Shown here piece after piece: positions 41,575 through 50,102 of a stretch of DNA of 64,000 nucleotides. How positions within the stretch are numbered: position 1 is the first letter of the stretch; every line of letters starts with the position of its first letter. The notes beneath the pieces are model-generated. The model did not search any database, was not told where the DNA came from, and was given only the letters and a program-made list of their open reading frames with translations. The DNA is from Tessaracoccus aquimaris (lineage in GTDB: Bacteria; Actinomycetota; Actinomycetes; Propionibacteriales; Propionibacteriaceae). The stretch spans positions 2,542,001 to 2,606,000 of the forward strand of contig NZ_CP019606.1 of the NCBI RefSeq assembly GCF_001997345.1, read 5' to 3'. A program made the position numbers and the translations under genes.

Positions 41575-41890
41575 GTCAGGGAGGTGCTGGTCGTCGAGCT
41601 TGTCGAGGCGTCCGAGACGTCGATGTCGCACTCGTCGCGCCACCCAGGCGGCGGCGCCAGCAGAGGCCGTCCGAGCCAGTCGAGACGCCGAAACCGTCGA
41701 TGTGTCATTCCCGGGTCACTCACGGCGCGGTCGGTGAGGTGTCGTCCGTCGAGCTGGCATAGACGTCCGAGACGTCGATCTGGCACTTGCTCCGTCGCTC
41801 CCAGAGTGGCCGGCGTGGTGTGGTCCGCCGCGCCTGTCGAGACGCCCGAAAGGGTGACGCTGCGCCGAGACCGTCGATAGTCTCGAGTGA
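41575..41890. repeat. Dispersed GTCGAGCTTGTCGAGGCGTCCGA-type repeats
   Basis: The gap between the VWA and rhodanese genes holds repeated GTCCGAGACGTCGAT and GTCGAGACGC(C) motifs, relatives of the GACAAGCTCGA repeats seen elsewhere in the window. I see no gene here. Confidence 0.55.
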
Positions 41891-41935
41891 GCGTTGGTGG
41901 GGCCGCCGCCAACCGTCGAACCCGTTGGAGGAGCG

Positions 41936-42352
41936 GTGCATCGCATCCCTGGAAGTCCACTGAGTCGTCCGGTCGCCTCCCTCGTCGAGGCGGCCAACCT
42001 GGTCGCGCCGCCCCTGTCGCTTGACGAGGCGTTCGACCTGCACCGCCGCGGTGGTGCGACGTTCGTCGACATCCGCGAGCCGAAGGAGATCGAGCGCGAG
42101 GGCACGATCCCGGGCGCGTACCGGGCGCCGCGCGGCATGGTCGAGTTCTGGGTCGACCCGGAGAGCCCCTACTACCGAGCCGCTCTGGACGACGGTCGCC
42201 CACTCGTGCTTTTCTGCGCCTCGGCCTGGCGATCCGCGCTCACCGCCGCCACCCTCATCGAGATGGGGCGCAGCGACGTCGCCCACGTCGACGGCGGGTT
42301 CACGGCCTGGCGCGACGCGGGCCATCCCGTCGACCATCCGGAAGCTCGGTAG
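41936..42352 (+). CDS. Rhodanese-like domain protein
   Basis: A 138-residue single rhodanese domain: FVDIREPKEIEREGTIPGAY, then the catalytic-loop cysteine in LFCASAWRSAL, and HVDGGFTAWRDAGHPV at the end. It could be a sulfurtransferase or persulfide carrier. The GTG at 41936 is chosen because GGAGGA lies 5-6 bp upstream; a longer frame from 41894 has no ribosome site. It stands alone between repeat regions. Confidence 0.85.
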   Translation: MHRIPGSPLSRPVASLVEAANLVAPPLSLDEAFDLHRRGGATFVDIREPKEIEREGTIPGAYRAPRGMVEFWVDPESPYYRAALDDGRPLVLFCASAWRSALTAATLIEMGRSDVAHVDGGFTAWRDAGHPVDHPEAR

Positions 42353-42423
42353 CCAGGCCACAAGCTGACCTCTCGACCACCTCGGGGCACGGGTCCCCCA
42401 CGTCGCTCACGCGCCGGGCCGAC

Positions 42424-43271
42424 ACCGCTCCCTGGGCCCGTCGAAGGGTCCGCAACCACACGGAGTCGCTGCGCGAAGGGCCACCCTGGGCGTTCGGACG
42501 TCCCGACAAGCTCGACGAACGAGGTCCCTCGAAGCCCGCACGCCGCGCCAACCCGCACCGGTCCCTGAGCCCGTCGAAGGGTCCGCAACCACATGGAGTC
42601 GCCAGGCGACGGGCCACGCTGGGCGTTCGGACGTCTCGACAAGCTCGACGAACGAGGTCCCTGCCTACGTCACGAGGGGTTTCGACGCAGCGCGCGCTTG
42701 GAACCATCCCACGCACGCACAACCACCCGGCACCGCTCAATGAGCCTGTCGAAGGGTCCGCAACCACTGGAGTCGCTGCGCGATGGGCCACCCTGGGCGT
42801 TCGGACGTCTCGACAAGCTCGACGAACGAGGCCCCTCGGGCACGGTCCCCACGTCGCTCACGCGCACGTCCGGCACCGCTCCCTGAGCCCGTCGAAGGGT
42901 CCGCAACCACGGGAGTCGCTGCGCGATGGGCCACGCTGGGCGTTCGGACGTCTCGACAAGCTCGACGAACGAGGCCCCCTCGAGCCCGCACGCCGCTCGC
43001 GCGCACGTCCGGCACCGCTCCCTGAGCCCGTCTATGGGTCAGCAACCACCCGGAGTAGCGACACGAAGGGCCAGGCTGGCGCTCGGACGTCTCGACAAGC
43101 TCGACGAACGAGGCCCCTCCAACCTGCACGCCACTCGCGCGCACCTCCGGCACCGCTCCCTGAGCCCGTCGAAGGTCCGTACCCACACGGAGTCGCTGCG
43201 CGATGGGGCACCCTCCGCGTTCGGACGTCTCGACAAGCTCGATGAACGAGGTCCCTGCCCACGTCTCGAGG
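42424..43271. repeat. Six tandem repeat units of about 140 bp
   Basis: Units begin with CACCGCTCCCTGAGCCCGTC near 42424, 42558, 42731, 42874, 43013 and 43151. Each holds GAAGGGTCCGCAACCAC, then GGGCGTTCGGACGTCTCGAC followed by AAGCTCGACGAACGAGG, so each carries two opposed halves of the CGACAAGCTCG element. Units differ by many substitutions, so this array looks older than the 48-bp one. No gene is inside. Confidence 0.82.
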
Positions 43272-43375
43272 GGTTTCGACGCAGCGCGCGCGACTGCGTC
43301 GCGGCCGCTGGCTCAACCAGCGCACCGCCGGTTGAGCCGCGCAAAGCCGCGAAGCGGCGCAGCTCGCGTCGAAAC
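43272..43375. repeat. Palindromic element GGTTTCGACG...CGTCGAAACC
   Basis: Outer arms GGTTTCGACGC/GCGTCGAAACC enclose inner arms GCTCAACC/GGTTGAGC. It is the same element as in 29258-29680 and 51815-52035. Confidence 0.75.
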
Positions 43376-43439
43376 CATCCCGCGCAGGACAGCGAAGTCG
43401 GCCACCGGACCCCTCGACGAGCTCGGGGAACAAGGTGAC

Positions 43440-44597
43440 TCAGGAGCGGTTCGATCCCACCGCCATGCAGCCCGCACCCAGCACGCCGAACACGGCGCCG
43501 AGCAGCAGCATCGTCGGCACCCCCGCGACGTCGAGCACCACTCCCCCGACGACCGAGCCGATCACGCTGCCCGCCGTCGCCGTCATCGTCATGTATGCCT
43601 GGCCGGTCACCCGCTGGCTCGGCGGGAAGTGCCGGTTGACGTAGTACACCGACGCCGGGACGATCAGCCCGAACGCCGCGAACTGCAGCGCCTGCGCAGC
43701 GTAAATCCCCGCAAGGTTGGGGGCGAGGTAGGTCGCGATGCTCTTCACCGCGAACCCCACCCCCGCAACGATCATCAGCACGCCGGGCGTCCAGCGTCTC
43801 ACCAACCGGTTGAAGCCGATCATGGTCGGCAACTCCGTCAGGGCGGCGATCATGACCGCCAACCCCATGTCGCTCGCCGTCCCTCCGTGGAAGGTGACGA
43901 CCTGGAACATGAAGCCGTTGAGCACGTTGTGGCTCGCCATCGCCAGCGTGAACCCCGCAAGGACAAGGCCAAAGCGCATCCAGGCCGCGCGATCCAGTGG
44001 CTCCGGCTCCTGCACCGGCTCGGGCGCGACCTCCTCGTCGCGGTGCGGGGCCGGGCGACGGAACACGAACGTGGCGGCCGAGGCGACGAACAGCACCTGC
44101 ATCGCGATCATCAGCACGGGCAGCGCCTGCGACGACGTGCTCTCGACGATGCGGCCAGCGGCGAGCGACAGGAGCGCGAAGGTCAGCGAGGCGCAGGCGC
44201 GTGCGAGGCCGAAGTTGAGCCGGATCCCGAGGTTGATCGCGTCCATCCCGACGCTGTTGACAAGCGGTTGGACGATCTGGATCGAGCCGACGAGCACCCC
44301 GTAGGTGATCGCCACCAGCAGCCTGGGCTGCCCCGGGACCAGCAGCGCAACGGCGAGCGCGGCCATCAGGATGCCGCTCGCGACGATCCACAGCCGCAGC
44401 GGCCACCTGGACCGATCGGCGACCCCGGCGACCAACGGTTGGAGCACCGTCGCGAGCGCGCTGGCGACGGCGATCAGGATGCCGATCTCGGAGTTGCTGA
44501 GGCCCTGCGCGAGCAGATAGACGCTCGCGAAGCTGACGATCAGGCAGAACCCGCTCCAGTACGTCGACTGGAGGACTGCGTAACGGGCCGTTGGCAC
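43440..44597 (-). CDS. MFS transporter (LacY-like/MFS_1-like)
   Basis: Twelve-helix major facilitator protein, 385 residues. It begins LQSTYWSGFCLIVSFASVYL and has the loop 2-3 motif GVADRSRWPLR, a charged central loop (APHRDEEVAPEPVQEPEP) between helices 6 and 7, and VNRHFPPSQR in the loop between helices 10 and 11. The pattern resembles nucleoside/oligosaccharide-H+ symporter-like members. Substrate unknown. Divergent from the aldolase gene. Confidence 0.85.
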   Translation of the reverse strand: MPTARYAVLQSTYWSGFCLIVSFASVYLLAQGLSNSEIGILIAVASALATVLQPLVAGVADRSRWPLRLWIVASGILMAALAVALLVPGQPRLLVAITYGVLVGSIQIVQPLVNSVGMDAINLGIRLNFGLARACASLTFALLSLAAGRIVESTSSQALPVLMIAMQVLFVASAATFVFRRPAPHRDEEVAPEPVQEPEPLDRAAWMRFGLVLAGFTLAMASHNVLNGFMFQVVTFHGGTASDMGLAVMIAALTELPTMIGFNRLVRRWTPGVLMIVAGVGFAVKSIATYLAPNLAGIYAAQALQFAAFGLIVPASVYYVNRHFPPSQRVTGQAYMTMTATAGSVIGSVVGGVVLDVAGVPTMLLLGAVFGVLGAGCMAVGSNRS

Positions 44598-44769
44598 GGC
44601 GCCAAGTCTCTCATGCCGTCGGCGGCGGCCGACCCTCGAGCGGGCCCGCAGGCGCCGTCGGAGAGGATCTGGGCAATTGCCCAGTCACGACGGCCTTCGC
44701 GCCGCCTCCGCGCGTGGTGAAATGGACCTCGCTGGCGTAGGTCGCGCCGGCGCACGCGAAAGGCGCGGA

Positions 44770-45447
44770 ATGGACATCCTGTTCGACACTGCCAACCTCG
44801 ACGACATCGAGCGACTCACGCCGATCTACCCGGTCACCGGTGTGACGACCAATCCGTCGATCCTGAAGAAGGAAGGCAAGGTCGACTTCTACAAGCACTT
44901 CCGTCGCATCCGCGAGATCATCGGTACGGAGCGCACGCTCCACGTCCAGGTGCTCGCAAAGGACGCGCAGGGGATGATCGACGATGCCCACCGACTGCTC
45001 GACAAGATCGACGATCAGGTCTACCCGAAGATCCCCACCACAGAGGCTGGCATCGAGGCGATGCGGCACCTGAAGGACGAGGGCGTGCATGTCACCGCCA
45101 CCGCCATCTACTCCAAGACTCAGGGCTTCCTGGCGATCGCGACCGGCGTCGACTACCTGGCCCCCTACTACAACCGGATGCAGGCCCTCGACATCGACAC
45201 CAAGGGGACCCTGCACGCGCTGTCCGGGTTCATCCAGCGCTTCGACGCGCCGAGCAAGATCATGGCGGCCAGCTTCAAGAACATCGTGCAGGTCTCACAC
45301 GCGCTCGAGGCCGGGGCCGACGCGGTCACGCTGTCGCCGAAACTGCTGCGCCAGGCGCTGTCGGTGCCAGACATCACGCACGCCGTCGACGTGTTCATCG
45401 AGGACTGGGAGTCGATCTACGGCACCCGGACGCTGCCGGAGGACTGA
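44770..45447 (+). CDS. Transaldolase/fructose-6-phosphate aldolase-like protein
   Basis: A 225-residue short transaldolase of the FSA/TalC type. FDTANLDDIERL and VTGVTTNPSIL are the N-terminal motifs; the Schiff-base lysine is Lys87 in YPKIPTT; IMAASFKNIVQV and AVTLSPKLLRQ follow. Small members cleave fructose-6-phosphate or act as transaldolases. The ATG at 44770 has GAAAGG 8 bp upstream; an upstream extension is not supported. Convergent and almost touching the serpin gene. Confidence 0.88.
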   Translation: MDILFDTANLDDIERLTPIYPVTGVTTNPSILKKEGKVDFYKHFRRIREIIGTERTLHVQVLAKDAQGMIDDAHRLLDKIDDQVYPKIPTTEAGIEAMRHLKDEGVHVTATAIYSKTQGFLAIATGVDYLAPYYNRMQALDIDTKGTLHALSGFIQRFDAPSKIMAASFKNIVQVSHALEAGADAVTLSPKLLRQALSVPDITHAVDVFIEDWESIYGTRTLPED

Positions 45448-46677
45448 TCAGGCGGGCTTCTCCGTCGGGTCGTTGACGACGCCCAGGAACAGCGGCCAGC
45501 CGGTCCTGGTGTCGAGCACCCGGACGACGTATCCGCGGTCGACGATGAACTCCGCAGGCCGTTCACCCTGCGCCGCCGACTCCGTCACGGCGATCTCCGT
45601 CACGGCCGCGCCGACCGTGCCGAGCGCCGAGACCTGCAGTCGCACCTGCTGAACCCACTGGCCTGCGGCGCCGTCGTCGATGATGCCGTTGAGGTTGCTC
45701 AGGTCGACCTGCGGCAGCGCCTCGAGCAGGTCGGTGCTGGTGGAGAGGTCGAAGCTCGGCATCGTGACGGTGTGCAGCGACGGCGTCGCCTGGTCGAGCG
45801 CCTGGCCCGCGAGCGCCAACTCGGTGTCGGAGATCTGTTCGGGCGCGCGACCCGTGATCGGTAGGACGATGTCGGCCGCGAGGTTGTCGTCGTAGGGCAA
45901 CCGGATCGCCGTCCACCTGTCTCCCGCCGCGAAGCGCACCTCGAAGGTTGCGGTGACGGCGTCCACCGTCGCCGGGCCGGATGGCAGGTCGAACTGCATC
46001 GACGTGTCCTCAAACGGCGTCTCCCAGGCGGCCGCGAACAGCAGCGCGTCCTGCAGCACGACGCGGACCTTCGGGGTGACCTCGATGCCCGACTTCTCGA
46101 TCAGCCCGGCAGTGTTCTTGGCGACCCACGCGTCCAGGGCCTTCTTTGCGGCCGGACGAGGTGCCTGGGTCGCGCCGACGTCGTACCACTTGGACAGCGC
46201 GTCGAGGAACGCCTTCTTCGCGGCGCTGTCGATGGCGAGCACCTGGCCTGCGAGGTGCACGACGGGGGTCTCGGGAGGGTCGTTCGCGTCGACCTTGGTG
46301 GGCAGCGAGTCGTAGCCGGAGAGGGCCTGCCTCAGGGCCGCGTAGGCCTTGGCCCTCTCCTCGCCCGAGAGGCCGAGCGCCGCGTCGATGCTGTCGACGG
46401 AGACGCCGTCGGCCCCCTCTGCCACCATCGCGAGGCTCATGGCGAGCGAACTGGGCGAGGTGATGGTGTTCGCCGAGTCGGAGCCCTGCACGACCGCCCA
46501 CGCGAGCGCCTGGCTGGCCAGGGCCGCGTCGGCGACGTGCGGGGTCGAGGCGAAGTCGAGGTCGACGTGGGGCGCGTCGCCCCTCACGTCGGCGCCCGCG
46601 GTGCCGGAACAGGCGGCCACCGCGAAGGTGGCGAGGCAGGCGGCGAGAACCTTGGGGATGCGCATGGCCGTGCTCAC
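45448..46677 (-). CDS. Serpin-family lipoprotein
   Basis: Serine-protease-inhibitor fold, 409 residues. The signal sequence ends in a lipobox (AVAAC, Cys23), so it is anchored outside. Serpin landmarks: SPSSLAMSLAMVAEGA (helix B), VLQDALLFAAAWETPF (NAxYFKG equivalent), and the hinge SALGTVGAAVTEIAVTES preceding PAEFIVDRGYVV and GWPLFLGVVNDP. The hinge keeps Gly, Thr and small residues, as in inhibitory serpins. The GTG start overlaps the stop of the first serpin (GTGA), so the two are coupled. A product of tandem duplication of the upstream gene. Confidence 0.87.
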   Translation of the reverse strand: MSTAMRIPKVLAACLATFAVAACSGTAGADVRGDAPHVDLDFASTPHVADAALASQALAWAVVQGSDSANTITSPSSLAMSLAMVAEGADGVSVDSIDAALGLSGEERAKAYAALRQALSGYDSLPTKVDANDPPETPVVHLAGQVLAIDSAAKKAFLDALSKWYDVGATQAPRPAAKKALDAWVAKNTAGLIEKSGIEVTPKVRVVLQDALLFAAAWETPFEDTSMQFDLPSGPATVDAVTATFEVRFAAGDRWTAIRLPYDDNLAADIVLPITGRAPEQISDTELALAGQALDQATPSLHTVTMPSFDLSTSTDLLEALPQVDLSNLNGIIDDGAAGQWVQQVRLQVSALGTVGAAVTEIAVTESAAQGERPAEFIVDRGYVVRVLDTRTGWPLFLGVVNDPTEKPA

Positions 46678-48085
46678 TTTCCGGGGGTGAGGATCGAGGC
46701 GATCAGGAGCGGGACGGATGTGGTGGTGTCGAGGACGCGCATCACGTAGGGCCGATCCACCAGGAACGCCAGGGGCTTGTCCTCGTTGGGCGCGGACCCG
46801 GCGACCGGGATCTCCGTCACGGCCGCGCCGACCGTGCCCTGAGCGGTGACCTTCAGCACCGTCTGCTGCATCCAGGTGGGGGCAGAGCCGCCGGGGACGA
46901 TGCCGCCCAGGTCGCTGAGGTCGATGCCGGGGAGCGCGGCGCCGAGGTCGACGGTGGAGGCAAGGTCGACCACGGGCATCGTCACGGCCACCCGCTGCGC
47001 CTCGGCCGTGCCGAGCGCGGTATTCGCCGCGGCCAGGTCGTCGGTGGTGAGCGCGTCGACGCCCTCCTTCGGGAGGATCACATCGGCGGCGAAGGGGCCG
47101 CCGTACGGGAGTCGGACGGCGCTCCACCTGTCCGTCTCGGCGAACGGGACGGTCAGGACCTCGTTGACGCCGTCGACCTCGCCGGCGCCCGCGAAGGGGA
47201 TGCTGACCTGGTTGCCGAACGGCGTCTGCCAGGCGGCGGAAAACAGCAGCGCATCCTGCAGCACGACCGAGATGTCGGGGGTGACGGTGACCGCGGACTT
47301 GTCGATCAGGCCGCCGGTGTTCTGGCGCACCCAGGCGTCGAGGTCGGCCTTGGCGTCGGCGCGGGTCGTCGACTCTGTGGGGGCGCCCAGGTAGCGCTCG
47401 GCCCGCTCGACGAACGCCGCCTCGGGCGTGACGTCGATGGCCAGCGCGCGGTTCGCGAGATGTACCTGAGGGGTCGAAGGCGGGGTGTCGAGGTCGATCT
47501 CGGCGGGGACGTCTCGTAGGCCGACAACGACCGGCGCAGCGCGCCGTAGGCCTCCGAGCGCGCGTCGCCGTCGAGGCCGAGCGCCGCGTCGATGCTGGTC
47601 AGCGACCTGCCGTGAGCCCCCTCCGCGGCCAACGCGAGGGCGAGCGTCAGCGAGGTGGGCGAGATGACCTGGTTGCCCTGACCGGCGCCGAGGATCGCCT
47701 CCCAGCCGAGCCGCTCGGTCGTGGCGGCCACGGCGCTGAGGTCGGTGGTCGACTCGGCCTGAGTCGCCTCCTGGGTGGGCGGCGTCGCGTTCTCCGCCTG
47801 ACCAGTCTCGGAGGACTCGTCGGTGCGCGAATACGGCGACTGGACCGCCGGGCGCTGATCGGCCATCTCGCTCTGCCCGGAGGGGCCTCCCTGGAACAGC
47901 ATGGCGGGCAGCGCGACCCCCGCGAGCACCGCAAGTGCCCCGACCCCCGCGACCGCGGTGACGGTCGCACGGGTGCGGGCGCGCTTGCGTCGCGCGCCCG
48001 CCAGCAGGTCGGCGGAGACGGGGGGCCGTGCCGGCGCGATGCCCTTGAGGGCCCGCGCGACGTCGGAGTCGTCGTCGTGGATCAT
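46674..48085 (-). pseudogene. Membrane-anchored serpin downstream of ECF sigma factor (frameshifted)
   Basis: Two frames join into about 470 residues: a 40-residue cytoplasmic part ending in RRKRARTR, one membrane helix (about 41-63), a Ser/Thr/Gln-rich linker, and an extracellular serpin. The first frame runs to ALRRSLSAYE, the second resumes DVPAEIDLDTPPSTPQVHL; aligned with the downstream serpin, exactly one base is missing near 47511-47515. Serpin hinge TAQGTVGAAVTEIPVAGS is present. The start overlaps the sigma stop by ATGA. The N-terminal part sits where an anti-sigma factor would. A sequencing error would restore a working gene. Confidence 0.78.
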
Positions 48086-48564
48086 GGTCGAACCTCCTGA
48101 AGGTGCGCCGACTCACGCAGAGCGGCGCAGCCTCGGTGTGCGTACTTCTTGACGGTGCCCTCGCTGATGCCGAGCGCTTGAGCGACCTCGGCGACGGGAC
48201 GGTCCTCGACGTATCGCATCGTCATCACGGCGCGCTGCATCCGGGGCAGCGTCGACAGCGCCCGGAGGATGTCCATCCTCAGTTCGGTTGTCGCGTCGTT
48301 GGCCTGGGGCTCGGGCAGGTACTCGGAAGGGGTCTCCGAGCGCCAACTGCGCCGTCTCCACCAGGAGATGTAGGTGCGATACATCGTCGTGCGCAGGTAC
48401 GCCTCGAACTTGTGGTCGTTGGCGAGCCTGGCGTAGGCACCCAGCGATTTCGCCAGGGCCGTCTGCAGGAGATCCTCGGCATGGTGGGCATCGCCGGTGA
48501 GCATCCACGCCGAGCGCAGCAGATCGCTGCCCCTCGCCTGGATGAACCCCTCGATGTCGCCCAT
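48082..48564 (-). CDS. ECF RNA polymerase sigma factor (SigE/SACE_1649-like)
   Basis: A 160-residue sigma-70 family factor with regions 2 and 4 only. Region 2: RSAWMLTGDAHHAEDLLQT and MYRTYISWWRRR; region 4 HTH: RPVAEVAQALGISEGTVKKY. Ribosome site GGAGGTGAGG is strong. Its stop overlaps the start of a membrane-anchored serpin whose cytoplasmic N-terminus could hold the sigma factor at the membrane (inference). A candidate autoregulated ECF promoter lies at 48585-48609. Confidence 0.92.
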   Translation of the reverse strand: MGDIEGFIQARGSDLLRSAWMLTGDAHHAEDLLQTALAKSLGAYARLANDHKFEAYLRTTMYRTYISWWRRRSWRSETPSEYLPEPQANDATTELRMDILRALSTLPRMQRAVMTMRYVEDRPVAEVAQALGISEGTVKKYAHRGCAALRESAHLQEVRP

Positions 48565-48584
48565 GCCTCACCTCCGACCACCAC

Positions 48585-48609
48585 GACGCTTTGACACACC
48601 ATTCAGGTT
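48585..48609 (-). promoter_or_regulatory. Candidate ECF-type promoter of the sigma/serpin operon
   Basis: On the minus strand an AACC -35-like core (within TGACAACC) is followed after 17 bp by CGTC, the general shape of ECF promoters. It lies 21 bp before the sigma gene start. Suggestive only. Confidence 0.35.
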
Positions 48610-48760
48610 GTCACGGAGGCTACTTGGCTCTGGGGTCGCCCGTCGGGAGGGGTCGCGAAGTGACTCCACGAGGCGACGGTCAGGGGTGCCTGAGGCGCGT
48701 GGCGGGCCCCACCGGACCACCGCCCCGAGGACGGGGTGGGCGGCGGCTTCGTCGGCTCGC

Positions 48761-48766
48761 TAGGCT
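48761..48766 (+). promoter_or_regulatory. -10 element TAGGCT, probable leaderless promoter
   Basis: The hexamer ends 6 bp before the ATG at 48773; no ribosome site is present. Confidence 0.5.
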
Positions 48767-48772
48767 CGGGAC

Positions 48773-49822
48773 ATGCGTGGCGAATACAAGGTTCCTGGCG
48801 GCAAGTTGGTCGCGGTCGACGTCGAGACTGCGGACGGGGTGATCACGCAGGCGTTCGTCTCCGGAGACTTCTTCCTGGAGCCGGACGAGGCGCTCGAGGA
48901 CATCAACGACGCGCTCGCCGGCATGGCCTCAACGTCGTCGGTCACCGACCTGGCGGCGGCGATCAACGCCCGCCTTGCCGACGACGTCCGGATGATCGGC
49001 TTCACCCCCGAGGCGGTCGGCATCGCGGTGCGGCGGGCCCTCGGACACGCCACCGACTGGTCCGATCACACCTTCGACGTCATCGGCCCCGTCACGATGG
49101 ACCCGCGCATGCACGTCGCGCTCGACGAGGTGCTCGCAGGCGAACTGGCCCGCGGCGAGGTCAACCCCAGCCTGCGGATCTGGGACTGGGACCAGCCCCT
49201 CGTGGTGATCGGCTCGTTCCAGTCCTACAAGAACGAGATCGACGACGAGGGACGCGCCTCGCACGGCATCAACGTGGTGCGGCGGATCACCGGCGGCGGC
49301 GCCATGTTCATGGAGCCGGGCAACTGCATCACCTACTCGCTCGTCGTGCCGCTGTCGCTCGTCGAGGGTCTGAGCTTCGAGCGAAGCTACGAGTTCCTCG
49401 ACCAGTGGGTGATGGGTGCGCTCGCGAAGGTCGGCATCAACGCCCGCTACGTTCCCCTCAACGACATCGCCTCCGACAAGGGCAAGATCGCGGGCGCCGC
49501 CCAGCGCCGCGTGACGGGCGGCGTCGTCGTCCACCACGTCACGATGGCCTACGACATCGACGCGGACAAGATGCTCGAGGTGCTGCGGATCGGCCGCGAG
49601 AAGCTGTCCGACAAGGGCACCAAGTCGGCAAACAAGCGCGTCGACCCGCTGCGCTCGCAGACCCAACTCCCCCGCGACGAGATCATCGCGACGTTCCTGG
49701 AGCACTTCCGCTCGATGTACGAGACTCAGGAACGCGCGTACTCCCCCGAGGAACTGGCCCGCGCCGAGGAACTGGTCGAGACCAAGTTCTCCTCCGAGGC
49801 ATGGACCAAGCGGATCCCGTGA
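48773..49822 (+). CDS. lplA: Lipoate-protein ligase A with N-terminal LplB-like accessory domain
   Basis: Attaches lipoate to lipoyl domains through lipoyl-AMP; 349 residues. The C-terminal ~255 residues are the catalytic LplA domain: RRITGGGAMFMEPGN replaces the RRxSGGGAVxHD motif, and the nucleophile-binding lysine is in DKGKIAGAAQRR. The first ~90 residues (MRGEYKVPGGKLVAVDVE) look like the small accessory domain that is C-terminal in E. coli LplA and a separate LplB protein in some archaea. Here it is at the N-terminus. Client proteins could include the E2 encoded at 37328. Confidence 0.85.
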   Translation: MRGEYKVPGGKLVAVDVETADGVITQAFVSGDFFLEPDEALEDINDALAGMASTSSVTDLAAAINARLADDVRMIGFTPEAVGIAVRRALGHATDWSDHTFDVIGPVTMDPRMHVALDEVLAGELARGEVNPSLRIWDWDQPLVVIGSFQSYKNEIDDEGRASHGINVVRRITGGGAMFMEPGNCITYSLVVPLSLVEGLSFERSYEFLDQWVMGALAKVGINARYVPLNDIASDKGKIAGAAQRRVTGGVVVHHVTMAYDIDADKMLEVLRIGREKLSDKGTKSANKRVDPLRSQTQLPRDEIIATFLEHFRSMYETQERAYSPEELARAEELVETKFSSEAWTKRIP

Positions 49823-49836
49823 TCCAGTGACGCGAA

Positions 49837-49865
49837 GAGGCCCCGTCCATTCGGGACGGGGCCTC
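49837..49865. terminator. Hairpin terminator between convergent genes
   Basis: GAGGCCCCGTCC pairs with GGACGGGGCCTC over a short loop, 15 bp after the lipoate ligase stop and just after the minus-strand small gene. Confidence 0.7.
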
Positions 49866-49872
49866 TCGCTTC

Positions 49873-50043
49873 TCAGCCGGGCAGGGTGGCGAGGTTCAGG
49901 ATCTCGGTGTAGCACCGGTCGTGGCTGGCGGATGGGCCTCCCTGCGCCCACCAGGCCAGCGCGACCGTGGCGGCCACGAAGAGCGCCGATGCGCAGAGGA
50001 TCCGCACCACGCGGGCGATCCGACGACGATGGGCCAACTCCAT
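49873..50043 (-). CDS. 56-residue single-pass membrane peptide
   Basis: A short open frame with a near-ideal ribosome site (AGGAGGTGG, 5 bp before ATG). It reads MELAHRRRIARVVRILCASA, then a hydrophobic helix (about 12-33), then an exterior tail with a single cysteine ending NLATLPG. Positive residues before the helix predict N-in topology. It lies 59 bp after the membrane-anchored partner of the second ECF sigma factor and before a terminator, so it is probably the third gene of that operon. No family recognised. Confidence 0.62.
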   Translation of the reverse strand: MELAHRRRIARVVRILCASALFVAATVALAWWAQGGPSASHDRCYTEILNLATLPG

Positions 50044-50102
50044 TGCTTCCACCTCCTACCCTTATGACGCTCCGGAGGGTGGCTCCGGTTGCATCGGGTT
50101 TC

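Noticed and set aside
46674..48085. Programmed frameshift in the membrane serpin
   Set aside because: No slippery heptamer or following pseudoknot is visible at the junction; a one-base deletion explains the alignment with the paralogue more simply.
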